From: Hyaloperonospora brassicae
Taxonomy: Eukaryota > Oomycota > Peronosporomycetes > Peronosporales > Peronosporaceae
Direction of reading: 5' to 3'
Assembly (NCBI GenBank): GCA_947650285.1
Contig: CANTFL010000089.1
Coordinates: 184,242 to 248,241, forward strand
Length of the DNA: 64,000 nt
The translations under genes and the position numbers were made by a program. Position 1 is the stretch's first letter. Each line of letters opens with the position of its first letter. The notes under the pieces are model-generated. The model saw only the letters and a list, made by a program, of their open reading frames with translations. It had not been told where the DNA came from and did no database searches. Of this stretch, positions 55,701-64,000 are shown piece after piece.

Positions 55701-56399
55701 TCCACTCGACTTATTCGAGTGGTGGACCTTCGGCGCAGCCTGTACTTCTGTACAGCCGCCGGGAGCTTGCTCCACAGTGTAGTGATCAACTACACTGTGA
55801 TCTTGTGCAGTCGTGCTAACGACCGTACCGCAAGTGAGGCCATCGCACTCACTCGCAGAACATCCACACGCTTGTGGACGCTCCAAGATGTTCATCAGAT
55901 GGCCATCTGATGAACAAGCAGCAGGCATCTTCACGGATCGATGCTGCCAGCTCACCCTTGGCTCGTATTTTCTGAGCCAAGGTAATCCCAGGATGACATC
56001 AAATTTGTCATCCAGATCTAGTACGATGAAATCATCATCGTACTGCTCGCCCTCTAACGTGTAGTGGATTCCTACTACACGTTTCTCAACGGTTATCGAT
56101 GCGCCTGTTGCAAGGCGCACCGTCATCCTTGTGAGGGGAATGTCGCGCTCAACGAACTTGAGCCTACGACCCTCTAGTGACTGGCGACGAACAAAGTTGT
56201 TCGACGCCCCACAGTCTACTAGGGCACGAAGCGACAAATCATTTGTCGCTTCCAACTTCAAGGTGATGAGCGAAACGTCATCACCAGGTGCAGAGACACA
56301 CAATGATTGTGTATCTGGAGCAACTTTCGTCAAGAGATTTGCAAATTCTCTTGAGGTTGCTGGATCAGTAGGGCGCTCCGCCCCTACTGACCCCGACCA
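52470..56399 (-). CDS. Pol polyprotein of gypsy B: protease, RT, RNase H, integrase
   Basis: Same domains and catalytic residues as the pol of A: protease DCGA, reverse transcriptase YFDD, RNase H Asp/Glu/Asp, integrase zinc finger and Asp-Asp-Glu triad. It is entered by -1 frameshifting from gag at 56399-56405. Differences from A noticed include Leu for Ser in GIPQELLAEG and Leu for Ile in PTLLECD. All frames are open, so the enzyme core looks active. Confidence 0.93.
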   Translation of the reverse strand, partial: WSGSVGAERPTDPATSREFANLLTKVAPDTQSLCVSAPGDDVSLITLKLEATNDLSLRALVDCGASNNFVRRQSLEGRRLKFVERDIPLTRMTVRLATGASITVEKRVVGIHYTLEGEQYDDDFIVLDLDDKFDVILGLPWLRKYEPRVSWQHRSVKMPAACSSDGHLMNILERPQACGCSASECDGLTCGTVVSTTAQDHSVVDHYTVEQAPGGCTEVQAAPKVHHSNKSSGPGHGCMPSGQHLRRKKSVAPKGQHENPRSTGESTVEDRFLTVVAQPQSEDVEGISPHVLEEGIPQELLAEGSGPQQPVEASSQEETETLNVLVNDGSSVGAYTLDLIVPPKLTSEITQLPTLEPKRFLRDLRSGKVKQICILVTEDEYVTDIRSATVFAENERVLSSSSMDESVLDEKTRIERYASQSWESLQANPLYKDLIEFRDVFPESVPCELPKDKGTRHEIELKPGSKYCVMKQWPLPREQVIAIDKFFADRLAAGHVRESTSPHSSPTFCVRKATGGWRIVHAFNKLNAATVPAQTPIPRKDVIIDGMSKSTIFSSMDLMDGFYQILMRERDVPFTAVSTPSGMLWEWLVMPQGLSNAPATFNRCVTNLLRPVRDFAPSYFDDVFVHSRAMDGKTDVEVHRTHVRQVLQLMRKHKLYANLKKCIFAASEIPLLGCIVGKHGVRPDPEKIKAITDWPVPVDVKGLRKFLGLAAYLHKYSRNYAEMTVHLSCLLKKNVKWSWNAECQRSFEGIKQSLMQSPILAIADQDRPFHVVCDASDFAIGCALMQFDADGAERVICYQSRQLQAAERNYPVHDKELLAMKYALAKFRVYLLGDRPFVVYTDHASLRTAVNSPHLSQRMARWLSFFAEYNFSVEYKPGRLNVVADALSRRPDFEPDAQSNSEDKPTVATLSVSVPSSSLLDDVRKAYAEDKDLLRLMDHLVNPSSKSMRDLPALYRSSSDRYSTRNGLLYYTAVADDTPRVVVPAHHDLRLRIMYECHDAPTSGHRGREKTYLTVSRDFYWPRQYQFVRKYIRACEVCQRVKPSPSSRAPLQPLPVPTECWQSVSMDFVFGFPEDAHKNNGILVFVDRFSKMVHLAAVPESIKAQGCARVFLDTVFRLHGLPRELVSDRDPRFTAEFWQTVFRTLGTRLKMSTSDHPETDGQTERANRVLEEILRGYVHSFPSWSEFLPMVEFAINNSVHASTQHTPFYVNGLRHPRVPTLLECDSWIRGEGLARAKTVLALAHHVSTQTSSRMMPMSIKSTSMKKIISIIAKTLLLIRMMMTMLVYSASPTIMSARKKTTSLKKRAIS

Positions 56400-56405
56400 T
56401 TTTTT
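56365..56405 (-). promoter_or_regulatory. -1 ribosomal frameshift signal of gypsy B
   Basis: Identical to the signal in A: A_AAA_AAT (56405-56399), 8-nt spacer, 9-bp stem with 8-nt loop (56390-56365). Confidence 0.8.
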
Positions 56406-57538
56406 GATGGTCCGTCTCGCTGTTGCGGCTTCGCAACAGCGCTGGACCCACGCCCATTGCCCTTTCTGGCGAATGGTCGTCCATTTCGCTCAGTACTGTT
56501 TGGTACTGGGCGTGGAGCACTACACTCGTATGCGTAGTGCCCTAACTTCTGACAGCGATTGCACCTCTGCAATCGCTTGTTGCTTGTAGAGCGAGGTCTC
56601 TCGCTCTCAACATAACAGAGGTCCATTGGTTCTGGACCTCCGATCTCTTGTCGTCTCGGTGGACGGTAAGAGTTTGAGCTAGCATGAGCCTGTCTCATGC
56701 TAAAGTCTTCCTGTTCCGCGGCTGATATCGCTTCTTCAAGCGTATTCAGCTCAAGGCGGAACAGGTGGCTCCTGACGGGCCCTTCTGCGAGCCCTTGCAT
56801 GAACACCGTAATCAACGTGTGTTCATGAACTGGGTTTGCAGTTATACTACTCGCAAGGAGTCGTATATGTTGTGCGTAAGCGTGCACATCACGCTTACCC
56901 TGCTTGAGTTTCAGGAGCTCTGAACGAGCCCTGAACTCAGCACGTGGCGGCTCAAACGTTTGTCTGAGCCGGGACTTGAAGTCATCTAGCGACCTAAACA
57001 CGTTTGGGTCGCTACTCTCGAGTCCCAGGGACCAAGTTTTGGCACGCCCTGCCAAGTGGGTCTGAGCAAATGTGAGTTTCATTTGCTCATCTTCGACGCG
57101 ACGAGCCCTTAGGGCTCTGTCGAGTTCGACAAACCATAGTAACAGGGAGTCCTCCGGGACTCCACTGTACTTGGAGATGTCGACTTTCATCACTTCGGGA
57201 CGACGCGCATGCGCCGTCCCGCCCACAGCAGCATGGAATTGCTGCTGTCTCAACAGCTCCGTCTGTTGAGCACCGAGTTCTCTCAACTGCTCGGCCTGTT
57301 GAGAGCCTTGCTGGTGAAGCAAGGCTACTTTCTCCCTCTCGAGAGCAAGTTCATTGTGAATGAACTTGGCGATAGCAGCATGTTGTTGGTCTCTGTCTAG
57401 AGACTCCAACATGGTGCTGACGACGAGTTCGCCTACGGTAGAACTCATTCGTTCTACCGCACCCCATTCGATGTCACTCAAATGGGTAAACCCTTCACGC
57501 GTGGCGTGAAAGGTGTCTTCTTCATCCAACATGTTCAT
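56384..57538 (-). CDS. Gag of gypsy B
   Basis: 384 residues, matching the Gag of A throughout: Retrotrans_gag capsid region, zinc knuckle CNRCQKLGHYAYEC at 326-339, basic tail. ATG at 57538. It ends at the TAG within the frameshift stem. Confidence 0.93.
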   Translation of the reverse strand: MNMLDEEDTFHATREGFTHLSDIEWGAVERMSSTVGELVVSTMLESLDRDQQHAAIAKFIHNELALEREKVALLHQQGSQQAEQLRELGAQQTELLRQQQFHAAVGGTAHARRPEVMKVDISKYSGVPEDSLLLWFVELDRALRARRVEDEQMKLTFAQTHLAGRAKTWSLGLESSDPNVFRSLDDFKSRLRQTFEPPRAEFRARSELLKLKQGKRDVHAYAQHIRLLASSITANPVHEHTLITVFMQGLAEGPVRSHLFRLELNTLEEAISAAEQEDFSMRQAHASSNSYRPPRRQEIGGPEPMDLCYVESERPRSTSNKRLQRCNRCQKLGHYAYECSAPRPVPNSTERNGRPFARKGNGRGSSAVAKPQQRDGPSKNGRGQ

Positions 57539-57582
57539 GTTGGATGATGTGGTCCTTGGAAGGACTACAAAGTGCTACCAGG

Positions 57583-57972
57583 TGTAACGGGGCACACCCT
57601 TGCGTAACTTAACGCAAGGGATTTGGGTGCCCCGACGGACGTACACGTGGCGAGCGAGGAAGCGTAGGTAGGGTAAAAGTAGAACTGTTATATTAATAAA
57701 TTAAGTCTTTAAACTACTGTCTCTTCGTTTGACTTAATTCAATTATACTAATATAACTGCATGTATGGTGACGTCTCGTCACCACTCATTGCGCGCGTCT
57801 TGCGGCGATTGGTGGGTTGATATCATCACGATATCAACCAATGAACAGACCCTTTGGTCGACCCTTCAATATCACCACTTTGGTGATATTGTTTAAAGAA
57901 TATCCATCTTTATATTCTTTATTGTCACTTTCCTTAAAGTGACAATTTCATGTAACGGGCTGCCCCGTTACA
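57583..57972 (-). repeat. 5' LTR of gypsy B
   Basis: 390 bp, TGTAACGGGG to CCCGTTACA, apparently identical to 49994-50383. Followed by the TSD TCAAG. Confidence 0.95.
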
Positions 57973-57977
57973 TCAAG
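57973..57977. repeat. Right target-site duplication of gypsy B
   Basis: TCAAG, identical to 49893-49897; part of the AAAP coding sequence (codons for QVL). Confidence 0.88.
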
Positions 57978-58552
57978 ACTTGATGAACCGACACGGCGGG
58001 AGAAGGGACGGAGCCGTGGCCGCGCATGTTCCACTGCAGGACGGACACTGCAATGATGTCGGCGATGATCGTGCCGAGACAACCGGCGAAGGCCATGCCG
58101 GAGCTCTCTTTCAGTGTCGGGATCAGACACATGGGGGTGACCATAAGAGCCATGAAGATGATCCAGAAGATCTGACTGAACGAGTCTGGAAACAGGACTT
58201 CCAGCATCGTGCTGCCAAGTATGAGGAACGAAATGGGGCACAAGAGACACACCCCCATCTGCGAGACCACCGTGAAGAAACGACCCCATCTGCCGAGAGC
58301 CCACTCGCCCAGGTCACCGTACGTCCGCACCGAAGATGGCGCCACGAGCATCACTTTGGACAGTTTGAGCGTCGCGTATGTGTTGGCGAAGACCATGAAC
58401 GAGAGAGCGACGGTGGCGAACACGGGACCGGCACGCGCGTAATTGGAAGGCATCGCCAGCGAACCGATGCCGCAGACGCAACAGAAGAGATTAAAGGATG
58501 TTTTCGCGTCTTCGAGTGTGAAGAAAGCGTCTTTGCCATTGGGTCCGGTCAT
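57973..58552 (-). pseudogene. AAAP permease copy 3, N-terminal half (split by gypsy B)
   Basis: ATG at 58552 (MTGPNG) and the first five membrane segments, open to the insertion point after SVHQVL. Transcription would run into the gypsy 5' LTR and hit a stop almost at once. It shares GAGAGC with copy 4 where copies 1 and 2 have GAGAGT, a marker common to palindrome 2. Confidence 0.9.
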
Positions 58553-58641
58553 CGCGGATGGATGGTCGAACGAGATGAGAGGGACGACGGCCGATGGCGG
58601 GGGGGGGGCGGGACGTAGTCGGGGACTTGTTCCGGTGAAGA

Positions 58642-58657
58642 AAATCGTAAAGTGAGC
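58642..58657 (-). promoter_or_regulatory. Candidate oomycete initiator of AAAP copy 3
   Basis: Minus-strand GCTCACTTTACGATTT, the same 14-of-16 match as in copies 1 and 2, about 90 bases upstream of the ATG at 58552. Confidence 0.5.
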
Positions 58658-58951
58658 GACTACAGCGCGTGAGACCCTAACGACTCGGACCACAGATCCC
58701 TCGGTAGGGTCTGCATCTGCAAGCTATGCCTGACGCCGAGCCGGATAGAAGCGATGCACTTGACGGCTCTTCTTTTGCTTCGGGCAAGCGCACGCTCGGT
58801 GCGAGTGAAAGCCGTTGCGTTTGTACGAAGTGCCGGGGCCCATTGTGCCAGAGACGCGGTTGAAGTCCAGCTATGCACTCTTTGCAGCCTATCTCACGGA
58901 TGGACTCGGGCTCAGACTCAGCGCTTTGCGAGCTCCTGTCCCTGCCCTGTT

Positions 58952-61307
58952 TGCAGTAACTTGATGTTGAAGCAGAGGATAGCAAAGCTGGCAGAGGCTC
59001 GTCTAGCTCAAGATCTGGACCACCACATGCAGATCAAGCGCTGTGAACTGTACGATCTCCAGACGTTACAGTCGCTTTGCGATACGTCAGTATGCTCGGA
59101 TGGTCGTGTTGCCGCTCAGCCCATCGTCTGCGAGTCTACGATACTGGACGCAACAGCGTCCCCGTAATCGATACGGTTTAGCTCCAATGACTTGCCACCC
59201 AGGTTGAACCAGCTGAGTAGAAGCGAGATTGACGCTATATCTCGCCACTCTCGCCTCCACAAAACTTCGTTGATCGTGTAGAAGCTGTTGATCGTGTAGA
59301 AACTGTTGATCGTGCAGACATCACGGGACTTCCTTTTCGAAACAACTTGTGCGCAAAGTTGTGAGAGCATTCAGCTGATACCGACTGAAGCGACGTCATG
59401 TTGTCGAAACAAAGATAAGTTTCTGGCCAAAATCTGCTGAAAGTGGTACTTAGATCGTAACGGGAAGCAGGCGGACCGGTGTCACCGATCTCGAAAAAAT
59501 CCCCAACACGGAAGATCTGCTGCACAGGTGCGATAGATTTCTAGTTGCCTAATAACGTGCTCCCTCCGATATAGCTTAAGCTGGGTAAGTGGAATGCTTT
59601 ATCATGTAGCGGAGATCGAAAACTGATCGGATGTTGAGGTGGAAGTACCCATAAATTTTCATCTTTTATTGTACCAAATTATGGACCTATAAAGAAAAGA
59701 TCATGACTCGATTACATGTCCGTAAGACGTCCAGCTTCCTCTGCACTCTTTTGTGACGTACAGTTTCGACGCATCTGCCTACACTGTTGTCAGAGAAGTG
59801 TAGCCTGTGTTGTTGCAGTATAAGCGCGGCGCCCGGTCACGCTGCCAGCACCGAGACCCAAATTACATCACACTTCCAGTATCTACCGTCAGCATAAACG
59901 CATGTGTGCTCTTAGTGCGCGCGATGAGCCTTCGCGTGGGTTCTGGACGTTTTGCGATGCCATTTGTGTATCGGTAGCGTCGTAAGAGATCATGACTACG
60001 TGCTAGTAGATGCATCAGCCAATTGCAAAGGACTCTGAATGTCAGGTGTGTAAAGCTGCAAAACCTGCCAGCGGTCTCTCTCAACATCACCGAAAAGTAG
60101 ATATCGCAGACTTGCTTTGTTTGATTGTCGACACCACAACATGCTTGGTCGGTCCTGCGCATGTCCACTTCTGTGAAAATGCCAGTTGTGAGAGCTTTCT
60201 CTGGCAATCGAGAAAGCACGAACGAGCCCTTCTGCTTGAGAATCAAATCGAAGCGACTGGATGAAATAAACGGGTATCGAATACGAAGCCATACTATCGC
60301 ATAGCGTTCATGTGGTCTTAACGAACGCTCTGCAGCGTAAATACCCGAACACCCGACACACCATGCCCGATCGAAACATCCTCCAGTCTTGGAGCATGCT
60401 TCCCAGCAAAGGAGTCTTAGTCGGGCTACCCATGCGCCTCGACAGCTGCATCATATCAGCCAATGCTGTCATTTGATGGATAGTGAGTGAGGAGCCGAAA
60501 CACGAGACCAAGCTTCGTCTTTTTTCACACGCATAAGCCGCGTTGCGGCCGCCGACGCCCTTGTCCTGTAATTGTTGTCATTTGTGCCATGACACATACA
60601 GTCAGCTTACGCATCCTCGATACAGGGGGAACCCATTCTTGACATCTCGTACACGCGGTACCCAAGACAATTGATTTACAGGGGCGTATCATCTGGTCCC
60701 AATTGATTCATTGCAAATGTAGATGATCGCTGGCATCTCTGATGCAGCCGTAATGATCGGCAAGCGAAAAAAAGCCGCGCCACATGACTGGAGCGTGTAA
60801 CCAGTCGCTGTCCGTTGTTGTCTTCGATACGCAGTGCGTCACGCGAGAACAAGGATAATGATTGGCTGAACAAAAAGAATAGCTGCTCCGTGCAGAAACG
60901 TAGCAGTACCACACACATTTCGGTCTGTATGGCTACAGATGGGAAGGAGAGGGCGTTTGCTAGCAGACGACCTCAAACCGACTACCGGGATGCTTCAAGT
61001 CTCTGCAGGACACGTCGTCTACGTGGCCCTCACACGATCGTTGGATGCTACGTCTCGGTACCAACGGACACCCATATAGGCGACTCGGTCTTCCAGAGAC
61101 GCCATTACGAACGAACGGTCAATAAGAAGACCTCAATCGACCATCCGAGTGTAGTGACGTATCGCAAAGGCACTTCCACATCTCTGGTCTGCAGACTCGA
61201 CAGCGCTTCTTCGTCGCTGCGCCGCGATTGACCTTCATGTGGTACCCCGGATCTCGAGCCGGACGAGTTTCGACTGCTCACAGCAGCCGCGACCGCTCAT
61301 TGCTGCG
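58952..61307. other. Spacer of palindrome 2
   Basis: Direct-orientation copy of 12126-14472 with a few substitutions and small indels, such as a 9-base insertion near 60347. The frames seen in palindrome 1 are truncated or shifted here, which argues against genes. It includes the 18-bp tandem array at 59269-59322. Confidence 0.65.
59269..59322. repeat. 18-bp tandem repeat, three units (second copy)
   Basis: Same array as 12443-12496, beginning GTTGATCGTG. Confidence 0.75.
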
Positions 61308-61602
61308 AACAGGGCAGGGACAGGAGCTCGCAAAGCGCTGAGTCTGAGCCCGAGTCCATCCGTGAGATAGGCTGCAAAGAGTGCATAGCTGGACTTCAAC
61401 CGCGTCTCTGGCACAATGGGCCCCGGCACTTCGTACAAACGCAACGGCTTTCACTCGCACCGAGCGTGCGCTTGCCCGAAGCAAAAGAAGAGCCGTCAAG
61501 TGTCATCGCTTCTATCCGGCTCGGCGTCAGGCATAGCTTGCAGATGCAGACCCTATCGAGGGATCTGTGGTCCGAGTCGTTAGGGTCTCACGCGCTGTAG
61601 TC

Positions 61603-61618
61603 GCTCACTTTACGATTT
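61603..61618 (+). promoter_or_regulatory. Candidate oomycete initiator of AAAP copy 4
   Basis: GCTCACTTTACGATTT about 90 bases upstream of the ATG at 61708, as in the other copies. Confidence 0.5.
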
Positions 61619-61707
61619 TCTTCACCGGAACAAGTCCCCGACTACGTCCCGCCCCCCCCCGCCATCGGCCGTTCGTTTCTCTCATCTCGTTCGACCATCC
61701 ATCCGCG

Positions 61708-63289
61708 ATGACCGGACCCAATGGCAAAGACGCTTTCTTCACACTCGAAGACGCGAAAACATCCTTTAATCTCTTCTGTTGCGTCTGCGGCATCGGTTCG
61801 CTGGCGATGCCTTCCAATTACGCGCGTGCCGGTCCCGTGTTCGCCACCGTCGCTCTCTCGTTCATGGTCTTCGCCAACACATACGCGACGCTCAAACTGT
61901 CCAAAGTGATGCTCGTGGCGCCATCTTCGGTGCGGACGTACGGTGACCTGGGCGAGTGGGCTCTCGGCAGATGGGGTCGTTTCTTCACGGTGGTCTCGCA
62001 GATGGGGGTGTGTCTCCTGTGCCCCATTTCGTTCCTCATACTTGGCAGCACGATGCTGGAAGTCCTGTTTCCAGACTCGTTCAGTCAGATCTTCTGGATC
62101 ATCTTCATGGCTCTTATGGTCACCCCCATGTGTCTGATCCCGACACTGAAAGAGAGCTCCGGCATGGCCTTCGCCGGTTGTCTCGGCACGATCATCGCCG
62201 ACATCATTGCAGTGTCCGTCCTGCAGTGGAACATGCGCGGCCACGGCTCCGTCCCTTCTCCCGCCGTGTCGGTTCATCAAGTCTTGACGTGTTTCGGGAA
62301 CCTCGCACTGGCCTACGGAGCTGCCATTGTCGTCCCCGATCTCCAGCGGGAACACTCGCAGCCGCAGCGAATGCCGCGTGTTGTGGTGATCACGATCGCG
62401 TTCATCTCGGGGCTCTTCGTTGTCATGGCTCTGGCTGGCTACACGGCCGGTGGTTGTCAGTTGTCAGGCAACATCCTCTACTCGATCGTGAACACGTCGG
62501 ACCCGCTTGGTTTGGCTCCTCTCGGCTTCAGCGCCGACCGCGGCGCCGTGGTCATGGCGTACTTGTTCATGCAGATCCACATTTCCATGGCCTTCTCGAC
62601 GCTCATGATGCCGCCGTTCTTCATGGCCGAGCGGCTGATCCTCGGCATGCACAAGAGCCCTAACGTGGTTCAATTCAACGGAGAGTTGCTGGACCAGATG
62701 AACACCGAGATGGATATCGAGACGCAGGAGAAGCGCTCGTATCTCCAGAGCTCGACGAAGGAGAAGCGCTCGTATCTCCAGAACTCGACGCCTGCGGACG
62801 GGACGCACTCCCCGTCAAGCGTCGGCTGCGAGTCTGGTCGAGAAAGAGTCGGGACGGATGTCGCACCTGCGGGTTGCGCTCGAGTTCGGCGGCATGACAG
62901 CCGAAGAAGTGAACGCGCCGTATCGCAAGAACCCGCTGCGCTACGTGGCTCTGCGTCTCGCGATCGTCGCCATTCTGGTGCTCATTGCTGTGCTCGCTCG
63001 CAGGCGTTTTATCGACCTCCAGGACTTCACGGGTGCCACTGCCCACACGACGAGCTGTTTGCTCTTGCCAGTGATCATCTCCTTGCGGGTGTACTGGAAG
63101 TCCATGTCCGTTTGGGACAAGGGGGCGTCCGTGGTCGTCATTGTCGTCTGCGCCTTTGCGGGCACGTACGTGATGATTGACGCGGGCAAGCACCTGTTTA
63201 CGCCGTCGGGCGATGACACGCTGTTTCCGTACTGTGAACCGGAGTTCCAGGACGAACCGTACTACATCCGAAACAGTAGCAGCAACTAA
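61708..63289 (+). pseudogene. AAAP permease copy 4, frameshifted
   Basis: Starts MTGPNG and matches copy 2 until the hydrophilic loop after helix 8. There one extra C in CACTCCCCGTCAAGC (62808-62813; other copies CACTCCCGTCAAGC) shifts the frame. The shifted frame runs to 63180, losing the last three membrane helices. The original frame resumes from about 62814 and is open to the normal stop at 63289. The lesion is in a C homopolymer, so a sequencing or assembly error is possible. It shares Glu in YCEPEF with copy 1 and has a private Ala (RLAIVA for RLTIVA). Confidence 0.85.
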
Positions 63290-64000
63290 GTCGACGCGAG
63301 TGAGTCGCAGCAGCCCCCCGCCGCTCAATCTGTTGTGACGACGACGTATATCATAGTAATAGAGAAAGGAGAGAACAGAGTCTCGCGTCTTCTTTCTCGA
63401 CACCAGTTAGTTCGAAGGACAAGTAATACAAATAAATGCACGTGATGGCTTTATGCCGTCTGACCTTCTTCGTCCACAGAGGCTTTTGCAGTCCGACGGA
63501 CCCATTAGTACAGGGCCGTAGGGCAACTGTTGCACTCAAGCAGGTGCAGAAGTGCAGCAGTTGCAAAAGAGTTGCTCCTTGTCGAGCGTGCAGACATAGA
63601 CTGCTTCCACCGCATTGACCAGACCAAAGTCGATTCACAGCGAAGGAAGGAGAGGCAATGGACATATATGCAGGAAAGTCCTAGTCACTTATGACAGAGC
63701 CTGAGTCGTCGTCATGGGTTATGGCGATTTATGACTCGCCCATCAAGTAACGACGGGATATGGTCGCATTTGCCACTACATTGACTGTAGGGAGACACTT
63801 CTAGCTGACCTTTGCAATGGACCCATCGATTTTTTCGATGATGAAGCATTCAAGTTGTGTGTTTAAATTGCGATATCAATGGGGATCATGTCGGTTTCTT
63901 CTTCTGCACCTTCAGACATTGAAGCAAGCTACTTATTGAAGAACATGGGACACCGCACTATAGTTCTATCTATGAGTCCTCCGTTGACGGGTTCTGCAAT

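Larger units (their letters stand above)
49898..57972 (-). mobile_element. Young Ty3/gypsy retrotransposon B inside AAAP copy 3
   Basis: Same family and orientation as A, 8,075 bp. Internal genes are collinear with A at an offset of 11,651 and differ from A at roughly a dozen positions. Its two full LTR copies look identical to each other, so the insertion is very recent, and it is absent from AAAP copies 1, 2 and 4. The 3' LTR end carries an extra 96 bp. Confidence 0.95.
48181..58951 (+). repeat. AAAP palindrome 2, left arm (contains gypsy B)
   Basis: Reverse-complement partner of 61308-64000; AAAP stops at 48892 and 63289 and outer points 48181 and 64000 both sum to 112,181. From 48367 inward it also matches palindrome 1 from 9622. 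The outer 186 bases (48181-48366) are shared only with the other arm of palindrome 2. Gypsy B interrupts it at 49898-57972. Confidence 0.88.
61308..64000 (-). repeat. AAAP palindrome 2, right arm, runs off the right edge
   Basis: Reverse complement of 48181-58951 without gypsy B. The outer 185 bases (63816-64000) mirror 48181-48366, so the palindrome may extend beyond the window. Confidence 0.88.

Noticed and set aside
1..64000. CRISPR arrays, rRNA genes, operons
   Set aside because: None seen; gene structure and repeats are eukaryotic.

Overview
The window looks like a repeat-rich segment of an oomycete nuclear genome (Peronosporales: Phytophthora or a downy mildew). This is inferred from four things: intronless genes, initiator-like core promoters resembling the oomycete 16-nt consensus, a multi-copy AAAP amino-acid permease, and several nested chromodomain Ty3/gypsy elements. 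Nothing in it is prokaryotic. Only two kinds of host gene can be supported: one HAD-superfamily hydrolase (6312-7088, HDHD3-like) and four copies of one AAAP transporter gene.

Layout. 1-1088: tail of a gypsy-type element entering from the left, with an antisense accessory ORF on the minus strand and an LTR. 1089-6240: decayed DNA, including a gypsy integrase-linker remnant near 4280-4905. 6248-7196: HAD gene with candidate promoter and polyA signal. 9264-17338: large palindrome; two divergent, nearly identical AAAP genes (10148-11728 minus, 14873-16453 plus) sit on arms of about 2.86 kb around a spacer of about 2.35 kb. 17352-22384: decayed gypsy remnants on the plus strand ending in an LTR. 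22849-48168: decayed gypsy element D on the minus strand; its 5' LTR is split by a LINE (30931-47776, 15-bp target-site duplication), and that LINE is itself split by a young gypsy element A (38340-46321, TSD ATCCG). 48181-64000: second copy of the AAAP palindrome, where copy 3 (minus) is split by young gypsy element B (49898-57972, TSD TCAAG) and copy 4 (plus) has a 1-nt frameshift.

Elements A and B are nearly identical and carry LTR-gag-pol-LTR on the minus strand. gag and pol overlap through a textbook -1 frameshift signal (A_AAA_AAT, 8-nt spacer, 9-bp stem). Between pol and the 3' LTR, on the opposite strand, lies an intact 534-codon ORF (the 'aORF') that runs antisense into the chromodomain end of pol. 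Homologues of the aORF are recognisable in older element D and at the left edge of the window.

The least expected signal is structural. The LTRs, gag, pol and aORF of A and B are packed with short perfect inverted repeats (7-10 bp arms, 3-8 nt loops). At matching LTR positions the diverged families keep hairpins with different stem sequences, as expected if secondary structure is under selection. The two AAAP palindromes are mirror-image duplicates by their outer SNPs, while their spacers run in the same direction, suggesting recombination between arms flipped one spacer. All relationships were read by eye; no alignment or database search was run.
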